A DNA stretch of 6,376 bases from Acidobacteriota bacterium (lineage in GTDB: Bacteria > Acidobacteriota > Terriglobia > Terriglobales > Acidobacteriaceae). Made by a program: the position numbers and the translations under genes. Numbering within the stretch: position 1 is the stretch's first letter; every line of letters starts with the position of its first letter. Under the pieces are notes generated by a model. The model did not search any database and was not told where the DNA came from. It worked only from the letters and a program-made list of their open reading frames with translations. Positions 1 to 6,376 of this stretch are shown here, piece after piece. The stretch spans positions 1 to 6,376 of the forward strand of contig JAJZAL010000282.1 in assembly GCA_021799405.1 (NCBI GenBank). The letters run 5' to 3'.

Positions 1-3000
1 TTACAGTCTCTTCACTTCCTCCCCTCCTTCAGACTCAATCGGCAACGGTAGGAGAGGTGCTAAGCACGCGGACAATCAATAACATACCACTCAACGGCCG
101 CAACTGGGTATTTATCGCCCAACTCACGGCTGGCGCCTTACCGTCAAGTGGTAATTCCCGCGGAACGGGCACTGGCGACTTCTTTGCCAACGGCCAACAA
201 GCTGGCCAAAATAACTACATCCTCGACGGAGTAGATGACAGTCTTTACACGCTCGATGACATGAATGGATCAAGTTATGCTGTAAGACCACCTCCGGACG
301 CATTAGCAGAATTTAGCGTAGATACAAGTAACTATAGTGCGGAGTTCGGCCACTCAGCTGGCTCTGTAATCAACGCAAGCACCAAATCCGGAACCAACCA
401 AATTCATGGCGATCTATGGGAATATCTTCGTAATGATAAATTTGACGCTAAGGACTTCAATGCACTTACAATTCCAGAATATCGAGAAAATCAATTCGGA
501 GCCACACTAGGCTTTCCAATAATAAAGAATAAGCTCTTCTTCTTTGGTGACAACGAATCCAACCGGATCGTTAATGGCCAACCCACCACCGTGACGGTGC
601 CAACTGCTTTGATGCGTCAAGGAAATTTCAGTGAGTTGCTGAATACAAGCTTGACCGGCCAAGCCAAGCCTATCACCCTTTATGAACCGAACTCCGGGGG
701 CACTGCGCTTCTAAGCTGCAATGGTCAGCAGAATGTGTTTTGTTCATCTCAGATCGACAAAGTGGCACAAAACATCCTCAACCTTTATCCGATGCCAAAT
801 ACAAACGGCGGGAAGACCTTCAACAACTATACTGCAAATCTTAAGCAGATTAATAACACATGGCAATGGGATACGCGCGCGGACTGGAATATATCGGCAA
901 AAGATATGGCGTATACACGATTCAGTTATTTACATATTTATGGCTTTAATCCGGGCCCATTAGGACCCATCCTCGACGGCAGTCCCAATTTCCTTAGTGG
1001 CAACGAGAACTTTCGGGTCGAAAGTTACATGTTCAGCGAGACCCATATATTTAGCCCAACGCTAACGAATGAATTCCGCGTAGGCTACAATTTTGGCCGC
1101 TTCTCTTTTCTGCAAGCGAACTATAATAACGACATCGCTTCCACCTACGGTTTTGGAGGTATTCCATTTGGCGCAGGATTCCCAAACAACGGCGGCCTCC
1201 CCTACACAAATGTGAGCGGGATTAATAGCTTCGGAGCACATGCGTTTGACCCCTCAATCGAGGGGCAGAATTCCTACCAAATACTGGATAATGTAACTAA
1301 GATTGTTGGCAATCATGCTCTGAAGTTCGGCGTTGCTCTTGAAGCCATACGGCTTGCAATGCTACAGCCCACCAATTCGCGCGGTTCTTATACGTTTAAT
1401 GGCCTTTATACGAGCCATCTGAATCAGAGTTTTACAGGATACGGGGTGGCAGATTTCCTTGCTGATCAAATCGATGCTGCCGCAATCTCTAACGAATCTC
1501 AGTTTAATGACGCCCGATGGTATAGGGCGGGTTATGCTCAGGATGACTGGCGTGTCAATCATAAACTAACCGTCAATCTCGGCCTGCGATACGACTTTTT
1601 TCAACCATTCAAGGAGAACGCAGGACGGCAGGCTGCCTACCATATAACTGGACCTCTCGGTGTTGGCAGTGGCGCTGCTGTTTTAGAAATGCCGGAGCAG
1701 TCTCAGCATATCCTTCTAAGCTCCGGATTTCTCAGTAATTTGGCGAAGGACAATATTACCCTGCAGTATGTCTCGAATCAGCGCCTGATCAATTCGCAAT
1801 TTACAAACTTCGCACCACGCGTTGGAATTGCATATACGATTGGCCAGCATACAGTGGTCCGTAGTGGCTTCGGAATTTTCTATGGAGGTCTCGAAAGTGT
1901 TGGCGGAGGCCCTAACTTTGGATTCAGTTATCCATTTCAATATACGAATAATTATGTAGCTCCGAATTGCGTCTTGAATGATTGCCCGTCAACCGGCTTT
2001 ACACTTGAGAATGGATTTTCAGCACAACTCTCACAGGGTCTAGCACAGTCAGTTTCGAGTCCCACCCTGATTGGATCGGATGCAGAGGCTAAGACGCCTT
2101 ATGCTATGGACTACAATCTTACAATTCAGAGGTCCATCACGAATAATATTATTGCTAACATTAGTTATGTTGGCAATATGTCGCGTCATCTAATGGTCGG
2201 TGCGGATTACAATAGCGCTGAGGCATTGGAGAATCCAACAAATAGCATACAGCCTGCGCGGCCATTTCCTGCGTTCACTGGAACACATTATACCGCGTAT
2301 GCAGGTGTCTCTACGTACAATGCATTGCAGACAACCCTTCAGAAGCGATATGCGAACGGATTGAACTTCCTCGCAAACTATACGTGGTCACACAATTTGG
2401 ATGATGCACCACTCATATTGGGCGGCTATGGCGGCCAGGGCAACGGCGGCGGATTCCGAAATCCAAATCTGATTCCGATAATTGACGATTATGCGAATTC
2501 AGAAGTAGACACCCGCCAGCGCTTTAATTTCAGTGGATATTATGCGCTTCCTTTTGGGAAAGACCGGCCGTATGTGAATCATGGCGGGCCTATTAGTGCA
2601 GTGATAGGCGGCTGGGCAACGACACTGGTGTTTTCAGCGGAGACTGGACAACCGATTGCGATTTCTCCAAACATTCGCACCGCTGCCGGTGGCACTGCTT
2701 TCGCAATTCTCACTGGGGATCCATTCGCAGCGGGAGGCGCTCCAAATTCTTCGAATCCAAACGTCTCGTGCGCACAGAAGACACGGACTCTGAAGAATTG
2801 GTATAACCCATGTGCATTTACGAATCCGGCACCTGGGAGCAGCATCCCGGTCAGTGGGACGGGATCCTATGTTACAGGGGAGTCGCAAGTTATATCTTAT
2901 CTAGGATCGAGACGAAATCAGATTGACGGTCCTGGCTATGAACGGATAGATATGTCTTTCTTTAAGACATTCCCGATTTTCCACGAGCAGAATTTAGAGT

Positions 3001-3161
3001 TTCGAGCGGACGCGTTCAATTTGTTGAATACGCCTGGGTACGGTAATCCGTCCGTATTAAACGATAACTCAGCTGGGGGACAAATAACCGCTGGAAGGCT
3101 TGAGGGGAGCTTTATGCCGAATGCCCGGTTCTTTCAATTCGCCTTAAAGTATACCTTCTGA
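1..3161 (+). CDS. TonB-dependent receptor, Oar-like, 5'-truncated by window edge
   Basis: This is an outer-membrane beta-barrel receptor that would import a ligand with TonB energy; the substrate is unknown. The frame is open from base 3 and reads TVSSLPPLLQTQSATVGEVL before the GTG at 57. That leading stretch is typical plug-domain sequence, so 57 is not the real start. The signal peptide and the usual N-terminal carboxypeptidase-regulatory-like domain must lie upstream. Counting from the GTG codon, the plug covers about residues 1-125, with PLNGRN at 11-16, NGQQAGQNNYILDGVD at 45-60 and the conserved SAEFGHSAGSVINASTKSG block at 94-112. The barrel follows, with an early strand pair near FGATLGFPIIKNKLFFFGDNE (147-167) and the late family motif LEFRADAFNLLNTP at 980-993. 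The protein ends in FALKYTF, with a terminal aromatic residue as expected for barrel assembly. A Gly-rich loop lies near 790-800. It has only six cysteines, in three local pairs. About 1,052 codons are visible; I estimate 100-200 are missing. The sulfatase follows on the same strand after 217 bp. Confidence 0.93.
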   Translation, partial: TVSSLPPLLQTQSATVGEVLSTRTINNIPLNGRNWVFIAQLTAGALPSSGNSRGTGTGDFFANGQQAGQNNYILDGVDDSLYTLDDMNGSSYAVRPPPDALAEFSVDTSNYSAEFGHSAGSVINASTKSGTNQIHGDLWEYLRNDKFDAKDFNALTIPEYRENQFGATLGFPIIKNKLFFFGDNESNRIVNGQPTTVTVPTALMRQGNFSELLNTSLTGQAKPITLYEPNSGGTALLSCNGQQNVFCSSQIDKVAQNILNLYPMPNTNGGKTFNNYTANLKQINNTWQWDTRADWNISAKDMAYTRFSYLHIYGFNPGPLGPILDGSPNFLSGNENFRVESYMFSETHIFSPTLTNEFRVGYNFGRFSFLQANYNNDIASTYGFGGIPFGAGFPNNGGLPYTNVSGINSFGAHAFDPSIEGQNSYQILDNVTKIVGNHALKFGVALEAIRLAMLQPTNSRGSYTFNGLYTSHLNQSFTGYGVADFLADQIDAAAISNESQFNDARWYRAGYAQDDWRVNHKLTVNLGLRYDFFQPFKENAGRQAAYHITGPLGVGSGAAVLEMPEQSQHILLSSGFLSNLAKDNITLQYVSNQRLINSQFTNFAPRVGIAYTIGQHTVVRSGFGIFYGGLESVGGGPNFGFSYPFQYTNNYVAPNCVLNDCPSTGFTLENGFSAQLSQGLAQSVSSPTLIGSDAEAKTPYAMDYNLTIQRSITNNIIANISYVGNMSRHLMVGADYNSAEALENPTNSIQPARPFPAFTGTHYTAYAGVSTYNALQTTLQKRYANGLNFLANYTWSHNLDDAPLILGGYGGQGNGGGFRNPNLIPIIDDYANSEVDTRQRFNFSGYYALPFGKDRPYVNHGGPISAVIGGWATTLVFSAETGQPIAISPNIRTAAGGTAFAILTGDPFAAGGAPNSSNPNVSCAQKTRTLKNWYNPCAFTNPAPGSSIPVSGTGSYVTGESQVISYLGSRRNQIDGPGYERIDMSFFKTFPIFHEQNLEFRADAFNLLNTPGYGNPSVLNDNSAGGQITAGRLEGSFMPNARFFQFALKYTF

Positions 3162-3290
3162 GCGCTGAATGAGACAAAGCCTAACTGTGCGGACGCGACA
3201 ATTTCGAGGAATAGCGAGTGCGTCTCTATAGATGGTCGTTCGCTTTGTGACGGAGATCATTGGTCGTATTTGATTGGTGATGGCCATGCT

Positions 3291-3303
3291 AATACCAGGT
3301 ATT
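3291..3303. promoter_or_regulatory. 13-bp perfect palindrome, operator-like, upstream of the sulfatase
   Basis: AATACC-A-GGTATT has two perfect 6-bp arms around one central base. It sits between the receptor stop and the sulfatase start, with 75 bp between it and the ATG at 3379. A weak extended -10-like string (TGC then TAATAC, 3287-3295) overlaps its left arm, but no well-spaced -35 box is seen. A repressor or activator site controlling the sulfatase is possible. The function is inferred from symmetry and position only; a 13-bp palindrome can also arise by chance. Confidence 0.25.
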
Positions 3304-3365
3304 TGATCTGAACGGAGCACCATCTCTACCGAAGAGGTCGCCTATCGCTTTACAATGCGTTCTGC

Positions 3366-3374
3366 GAGGGGGAG
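3366..3374 (+). promoter_or_regulatory. Ribosome binding site that decides the sulfatase start
   Basis: The purine run GAGGGGGAG ends four bases before the ATG at 3379 and ten before the ATG at 3385. The upstream in-frame ATG at 3355 has no comparable purine run at a good distance; the nearest, GAAGAGG at 3331-3337, is 17 bases away. The run also lies inside the coding sequence if 3355 is used. This favours 3379 (or 3385), which also puts the twin-arginine motif close to the N-terminus. Confidence 0.6.
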
Positions 3375-3378
3375 CGTC

Positions 3379-5022
3379 ATGTGTATGGATCGAAGGGCCT
3401 TCATCAAGTCGGCGGGTATCGCAGGTATGGTATCCGGTTTATGCGGTGCGAATTCCGCAGGCGCTTCCGGCAACACCGCGCGGAGCGGAGGCATTGGCGA
3501 TCAACCTGGCCCACTGTGGCAGTTGGACAGGCCTCAATGCGAGGAGCGGCGCCAGGTCATCGTGATTCTGGGCGAGTCGGTTCGCAACGACATGCTGAAT
3601 TGCAATCGTCAAACGGGATTGAAGACGCCAAACCTCGACCGGCTTGCGCAGCAGGGTATCCGCTTCACTCAGGCTTACAATTGCCAGCCGGTTTGCGCGC
3701 CTGCCCGTTCTGCGGTGTGGACGGGAACATTCCCTCATACGAATGGGGTGTGGGGAAACAGTATGCCGATGGGCGACACTGTACACACGATTGGCCAAAG
3801 GTTGCATGACAGAGGCATCCATTGTGCATTCATGGGGAAATGGCATCTTTCAGGAACCGACTATTTTGACACTGGAATTCCAGCGTCTGGATGGGATCCG
3901 GAGTACTGGTACGACATGCGGTGCTATTTGGAAGAACTATCGCCGCGAGACCGGATGCGCTCTCGTCGACCGGTGACGGCCCTCGATGGCAACTGGCCGG
4001 AAGAGATGTGTTATGGGCACCGGGTGACAGATCGTGCGGTAAGCTTTCTTTCGAAACACAAGGACGAAGATTTCTTACTGGCGGTTGCATTTGACGAGCC
4101 CCATGGTCCATCGCTATGCCCGCACGAATATGTCGAGATGTACAAGGACTTTGTCTTTCCGAGCAGCCCGAATGTAAGCGACACCCTGGCAAATAAGCCG
4201 GTCGAGCAGCGCATTTGGGCAGGCCGCCACCTGAATACAGTCCAGCCGCCGATTCGCGCGGACCTCTACTTTGGAGCTCATACGTTCGTCGATCATGAAA
4301 TCGGGCGGATTATGGAGGAAATAGAGAAAAGCGCCCCAAATGCTCTCGTCATTTACACAGCAGATCATGGTGTATTTCTTGAGTCGCATCGGCTTCAGGA
4401 TAAAGGGCCGGCGATGTACCAAGAGATCACCAATATTCCATTCCTCGTAAAATGGCCCGGCCATGTGCCAGCCAATGCGGCCTCAAAGAGCCTCGTATCT
4501 CATATCGACATTGCAGGAACGATTATGGACTTCTTTGGCTTTGAAGTTCCCAGGACGCTTGAAGGGGGCAGCATGCTGCAGACGTTTAAGAATCCAGAGA
4601 TCGCAGCGAGGAAGGAAGTGTTTATTGAGTTCGGGCGTTACGAGATTGACCACGATGGATTCGGCGCATTCCAGCCTATCCGGTGTATTTGCGATGGGCG
4701 GTACAAACTGGCCATCAATCTGATGGTGACTGATGAGTTGTATGACCTGGAGACGGATCCAGCGGAGATGAACAATCTAATCACCTCCCAGGAATATGCA
4801 TCCATCCGCAATGATCTGCATGACAGGCTGATGGCTTGGATGAATACCTCCCGTGATCCGTTCCGGGGATATTACTGGGGAAGGCGATCCTGGCGTCCTG
4901 ATTTTCCTGAGACATGGAAGAATGCAGGCATGACGCGCCAACGCGAAAACGACGGCTATTCGCCTCGGGAGTTGGATTATGCTACAGGCTTGACGATGGT
5001 GGATGCAACACGCCCTAAATGA
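3379..5022 (+). CDS. Tat-exported formylglycine-dependent sulfatase
   Basis: This enzyme should hydrolyse sulfate esters in the periplasm or at the cell surface; the substrate is not readable from sequence. Starting at 3379 gives 547 aa; an in-frame ATG at 3355 would add eight residues. Numbers below count from 3355. A twin-arginine signal, DRRAFIK (12-18), precedes a hydrophobic stretch, with possible cleavage after AGA near 35-37. The type I sulfatase signature CAPAR is at 114-118, so Cys114 is the predicted formylglycine precursor. Other expected active-site elements are present: GKWH (161-164), EPHGP (248-252), TADHG (335-339, with Asp337 and His338 as metal ligands) and Lys350. The late motif LYDLETDPAEMNNLI (462-476) is typical of the family. 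The N-terminal metal motif is unusual: ILGESVRND (71-79) in place of the common DD or DQ. Tat export fits a protein that must receive formylglycine in the cytoplasm; no maturase gene is in the window. The gene looks intact and follows the receptor codirectionally. Confidence 0.93.
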   Translation: MCMDRRAFIKSAGIAGMVSGLCGANSAGASGNTARSGGIGDQPGPLWQLDRPQCEERRQVIVILGESVRNDMLNCNRQTGLKTPNLDRLAQQGIRFTQAYNCQPVCAPARSAVWTGTFPHTNGVWGNSMPMGDTVHTIGQRLHDRGIHCAFMGKWHLSGTDYFDTGIPASGWDPEYWYDMRCYLEELSPRDRMRSRRPVTALDGNWPEEMCYGHRVTDRAVSFLSKHKDEDFLLAVAFDEPHGPSLCPHEYVEMYKDFVFPSSPNVSDTLANKPVEQRIWAGRHLNTVQPPIRADLYFGAHTFVDHEIGRIMEEIEKSAPNALVIYTADHGVFLESHRLQDKGPAMYQEITNIPFLVKWPGHVPANAASKSLVSHIDIAGTIMDFFGFEVPRTLEGGSMLQTFKNPEIAARKEVFIEFGRYEIDHDGFGAFQPIRCICDGRYKLAINLMVTDELYDLETDPAEMNNLITSQEYASIRNDLHDRLMAWMNTSRDPFRGYYWGRRSWRPDFPETWKNAGMTRQRENDGYSPRELDYATGLTMVDATRPK

Positions 5023-5119
5023 ACGCGGAATTACAGGAGTTCGCCGCCTTGCGGATAGTGCCTTCGTACTCCAACTCTAGCCTGCATATCTCACGCGCCG
5101 ACTGTTGAAGGGGAGAGGC

Positions 5120-5138
5120 TGGGGGTGGCCTGCCCCCA
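5120..5138 (+). terminator. Possible weak terminator of the sulfatase transcript
   Basis: TGGGGG (5120-5125) pairs with CCCCCA (5133-5138) around a 7-base loop, about 100 bp after the sulfatase stop. It is followed by only AATTT rather than a U-run, so as an intrinsic terminator it is weak. On the opposite strand there is no T-run either. The GC stem could equally be part of the inverted-repeat structure beginning at 5139. Confidence 0.3.
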
Positions 5139-5183
5139 ATTTCCGCATACAAATGATATCCAGCCGGTCGGTTATGCGGAAAT
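5139..5183. repeat. 11-bp perfect inverted repeat with 23-bp spacer
   Basis: The left arm ATTTCCGCATA (5139-5149) is the exact reverse complement of TATGCGGAAAT (5173-5183). It lies in the non-coding gap between the sulfatase and the opposite-strand broken gene. The arms are AT-flanked with a GC core, there is no poly-T tail, and the spacer is long. That fits a protein-binding or recombination site better than a terminator. The right arm overlaps the left arm of a second inverted repeat (5179-5223). Role unknown; a mobile-element end or attachment site is one candidate. Confidence 0.6.
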
Positions 5184-5223
5184 GTGAGGTGGTCCCGGTA
5201 GTTCGGACAGGTTATCACATTTC
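5179..5223. repeat. 9-bp perfect inverted repeat with 27-bp spacer, overlapping the first
   Basis: GAAATGTGA (5179-5187) is the exact reverse complement of TCACATTTC (5215-5223). The right arm overlaps the stop codon of the minus-strand broken gene (5222-5224). The left arm shares bases 5179-5183 with the right arm of the neighbouring repeat, so the two hairpins are mutually exclusive. A short direct repeat GGTTAT (5170-5175 and 5210-5215) precedes the inner and outer arms at a 40-bp period. Such a compound layout resembles recombinase-bound element ends, but that is inference. Confidence 0.5.
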
Positions 5224-5637
5224 AAGCAGCTTCCAGTAAGTGGATGATGTTAGAGAGCGAGTCATCAGCTTTATGGAAGGCGGTTTCGAGTTTGCTTTTG
5301 GGGCAGGGAGTCGTGGCGGGGCGGTGATGAAAGAGACTGTTGGCCAGCGGTCCGCAGAGTTGTTTGTGGAAGAGCACGAACAGTAGAGCGACTTTGGTTC
5401 CTTTGTCGCTAAGCCGATAGGCATACCGGCGTCCGTCGCGTTGCAGCAGGCCGTGGGCTTTCATCTTGCGCAGGTCGTAACGGAGTTGATTGAGCCCATA
5501 GCGGTCCTCGCCGATGCGGAAGGTGGTGAGGATGGCGCGATGGATGTCGCGGGCCCGCCAGCCGCCCACGGTGGTGCCACCGTGGAGGAGGACTTCCATA
5601 AGGCGGATCATGCGGGTGTCGTGGATTTTGATGCCGG

Positions 5638-5650
5638 GATAATGCGTGTG
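5638..5650 (-). other. Frameshift site inside the broken gene
   Basis: The minus strand reads ACA CGC AT TAT CCC GGC. The upstream frame gives LPIVLGTTR and then runs into low-quality sequence ending at 5608. The downstream frame gives YPGIKIHDTRMIRLMEVLL without interruption. Removing the two bases AT (5643-5642), or adding one base, joins the pieces seamlessly. The ATTAT string makes a small slippage indel plausible. There is no classical slippery heptamer that would suggest programmed frameshifting. Confidence 0.7.
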
Positions 5651-6168
5651 GTTCCCAGAACGATGGGCAGGGCCAGCCGTTGCAACAAGGGAAAGTCGGC
5701 GTGCACGTTGAGGCACTCGGCCTGGAAGGTGGCGAAACGATCTGTGACGGCGAGGAACTTCTGGCGCACCGCGGCCAGATGCTCCAGACCCTTCCTGAGG
5801 CCGAAATCGCTCAGGTTGTTGGAGCAGACCTCATTGCGCAGAAAGGTGGAGAACTTCTCGTATTGCTTGACGAAGGCGTTCTTCCAGTAGGCGCGGAAAA
5901 TGTGATGGCCGTGTTCGATCTGTTCTAGGGTGGTGTTGAGTTTTCCCTTGAACTTGCGTGTCATGCGTTGCCCGAAGACCTCGGAGATCTTGCTGGCGGT
6001 CATGCGCCAGAGTCCGATTTCCGAGGAACGCTCGAAGATTTTGTGGATGGGGAAATGGCGCTTGAAGATGAAGTTGCGGCAGTACTCGGCCTGATTGACG
6101 GCGTAGAAGCGGCGCAGGTTCATCTGGGCGCGCTCCCGTTTGGAGAACTTCGGTCCCAGCACGAGAAT

Positions 6169-6174
6169 TCATTA
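6169..6174 (-). other. Tandem in-frame stop codons (TAA TGA) inside the broken gene
   Basis: On the minus strand the codons run CTC GAC TAA TGA ATT CTC GTG CTG. Coding-quality protein in the same frame lies on both sides (RKRLD before, LVLGPKFSKRER after), so these are nonsense lesions rather than a true gene end. From my recollection of relatives the site would read RLD-YW-x-LVLGPKFS, with TAC changed to TAA and TGG to TGA; that ancestral reading is inference. A GTG at 6162 follows, but it has no visible Shine-Dalgarno sequence. An ATG overlapping the TAA (6172-6170) opens only a wrong frame. Confidence 0.75.
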
Positions 6175-6376
6175 GTCGAGCCGCTTGCGGATGACTTCTG
6201 CGGCGAAGCGATCGGCGGCAGCCTGCAGCGCCTGGGGGTCGGAGACGCCCAGAAACGCGTTGTCGTTCTTGCGGAAGCTCACCTTCTCCCGGTTCAGTTC
6301 CTGCTCGATAAAGTTGTGGCCATTGAGATAGTAGGTGGTCTGGAAGGGAAAGAACGAGGCCACTCGCATGGCCATC

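Larger units (their letters stand above)
5222..6376 (-). pseudogene. Decayed gene of an uncharacterised family, 5' end beyond the window
   Basis: Three minus-strand pieces read as one protein. Piece 1 (6375 down to 6175) includes FFPFQTTYYLNGHNFIE and NDNAFLGVSDPQALQAAADRF and ends RKRLD. It is stopped by TAA (6174-6172) and immediately by TGA (6171-6169), both in the same frame. Piece 2 continues in that frame (6168 to about 5644) with LGPKFSKRERAQMNLRRFYA, FKRHFPIHKIFERSSEIGLW, EHGHHIFRAYWKNAFVKQYE and LQRLALPIVLGTTR. Piece 3 resumes in another frame near 5641 (YPGIKIHDTRMIRLMEVLL, YGLNQLRYDLRKMKAHGLL, RRYAYRLSDKG, FHKQLCGPLANS) and ends LLEAA at a TGA (5224-5222). The QLRYDLRKMKAHGLLQRDG...YRLSDKG part looks like a winged-helix DNA-binding fold. 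The assembled product would be about 380 aa plus the missing N-terminus. I recall similar proteins annotated only as hypothetical and sometimes multicopy in soil bacteria, possibly mobile-element linked; I cannot confirm this here. No catalytic motif is recognised. GC is higher than in the left-hand genes. Confidence 0.75.

Noticed and set aside
57..59. GTG as the start codon of the receptor
   Set aside because: The same frame is open to the window edge and the 18 codons before it read as typical plug-domain sequence (LQTQSATVGEVL). A start here would also lack a signal peptide.
2579..2888. Minus-strand frames inside the receptor gene
   Set aside because: They lie wholly antisense to conserved barrel sequence and show no recognisable motif.
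3442..3471. Lipoprotein cleavage site near the Cys in VSGLCGA of the sulfatase leader
   Set aside because: The residue before Cys is Leu, which does not fit the lipobox; an ordinary Tat cleavage after AGA is more likely.
5015..5218. Minus-strand reading frame of 67 aa in the junction, with a segment REICRLELEYEGTIRKAA that loosely resembles the start of a helix-turn-helix
   Set aside because: It translates both arms of the first inverted repeat, has no family resemblance long enough to trust, overlaps the sulfatase stop and lacks a clear ribosome binding site. A gene remnant cannot be excluded but is not supported.
5441..5928. Plus-strand open frames opposite the broken gene (149 and 82 aa)
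   Set aside because: They are antisense to well-recognised protein blocks on the minus strand and arise from its GC-rich codon bias.
5831..6172. Minus-strand frame starting at the ATG that overlaps the TAA stop (TAATG)
   Set aside because: The stop-start overlap looks like translational coupling. However, the product is Arg/Pro/His-rich frame-shadow sequence, while the true protein continues in the original frame.
5638..6174. Programmed recoding (stop read-through plus frameshift) of the minus-strand gene
   Set aside because: Two consecutive different stops, no slippery heptamer and no evident stimulatory structure make decay the simpler explanation.
1..6376. CRISPR array, tRNA, rRNA or riboswitch
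   Set aside because: No regularly spaced direct repeats and no cloverleaf or conserved RNA motif were found in the short non-coding gaps.

Overview
The window suggests an acidobacterial chromosome, or a related soil bacterium. The left half encodes a large outer-membrane receptor of the Oar/TonB-dependent type, which is greatly expanded in Acidobacteriota. It carries that family's hallmark phrases: PLNGRN, NNYILDGVD, SAEFGHSAGSVINASTKSGTN and LEFRADAFNLLNTPG. This assignment rests on recognised family wording, not on a database search. GC by eye is about 45-55% over the left two genes and about 57-60% over the right-hand segment.

Layout. (1) 1-3161, + strand: a TonB-dependent receptor whose 5' end (signal peptide and probable carboxypeptidase-regulatory-like domain) lies outside the window. 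The reading frame is open to the left edge, so the GTG at 57 is an internal codon. (2) 3162-3378: a 217-bp spacer with a 13-bp operator-like palindrome and, at its end, a strong Shine-Dalgarno sequence. (3) 3379-5022, + strand: a Tat-exported, formylglycine-type sulfatase with a complete CxPxR signature. (4) 5023-5221: a non-coding junction with a weak terminator-like hairpin and two overlapping long inverted repeats. (5) 5222-6376, - strand: a broken gene of a family annotated, as far as I recall, only as hypothetical protein. It is interrupted by two adjacent in-frame stop codons (TAA TGA) and by one frameshift, and its N-terminus lies beyond the right edge.

The receptor and the sulfatase are codirectional neighbours. 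A reasonable but unproven reading is that the receptor takes up a sulfated glycan or sulfated metabolite and the periplasmic sulfatase desulfates it. The right-hand segment differs in strand, GC and condition. The inverted-repeat cluster at its 3' end could mark the end of a decayed mobile element that landed downstream of the sulfatase. No RNA gene, CRISPR array or intact transposase is visible. I see no convincing new defence or other undescribed system; the least explained parts are the inverted-repeat cluster and the decayed gene family beside it.
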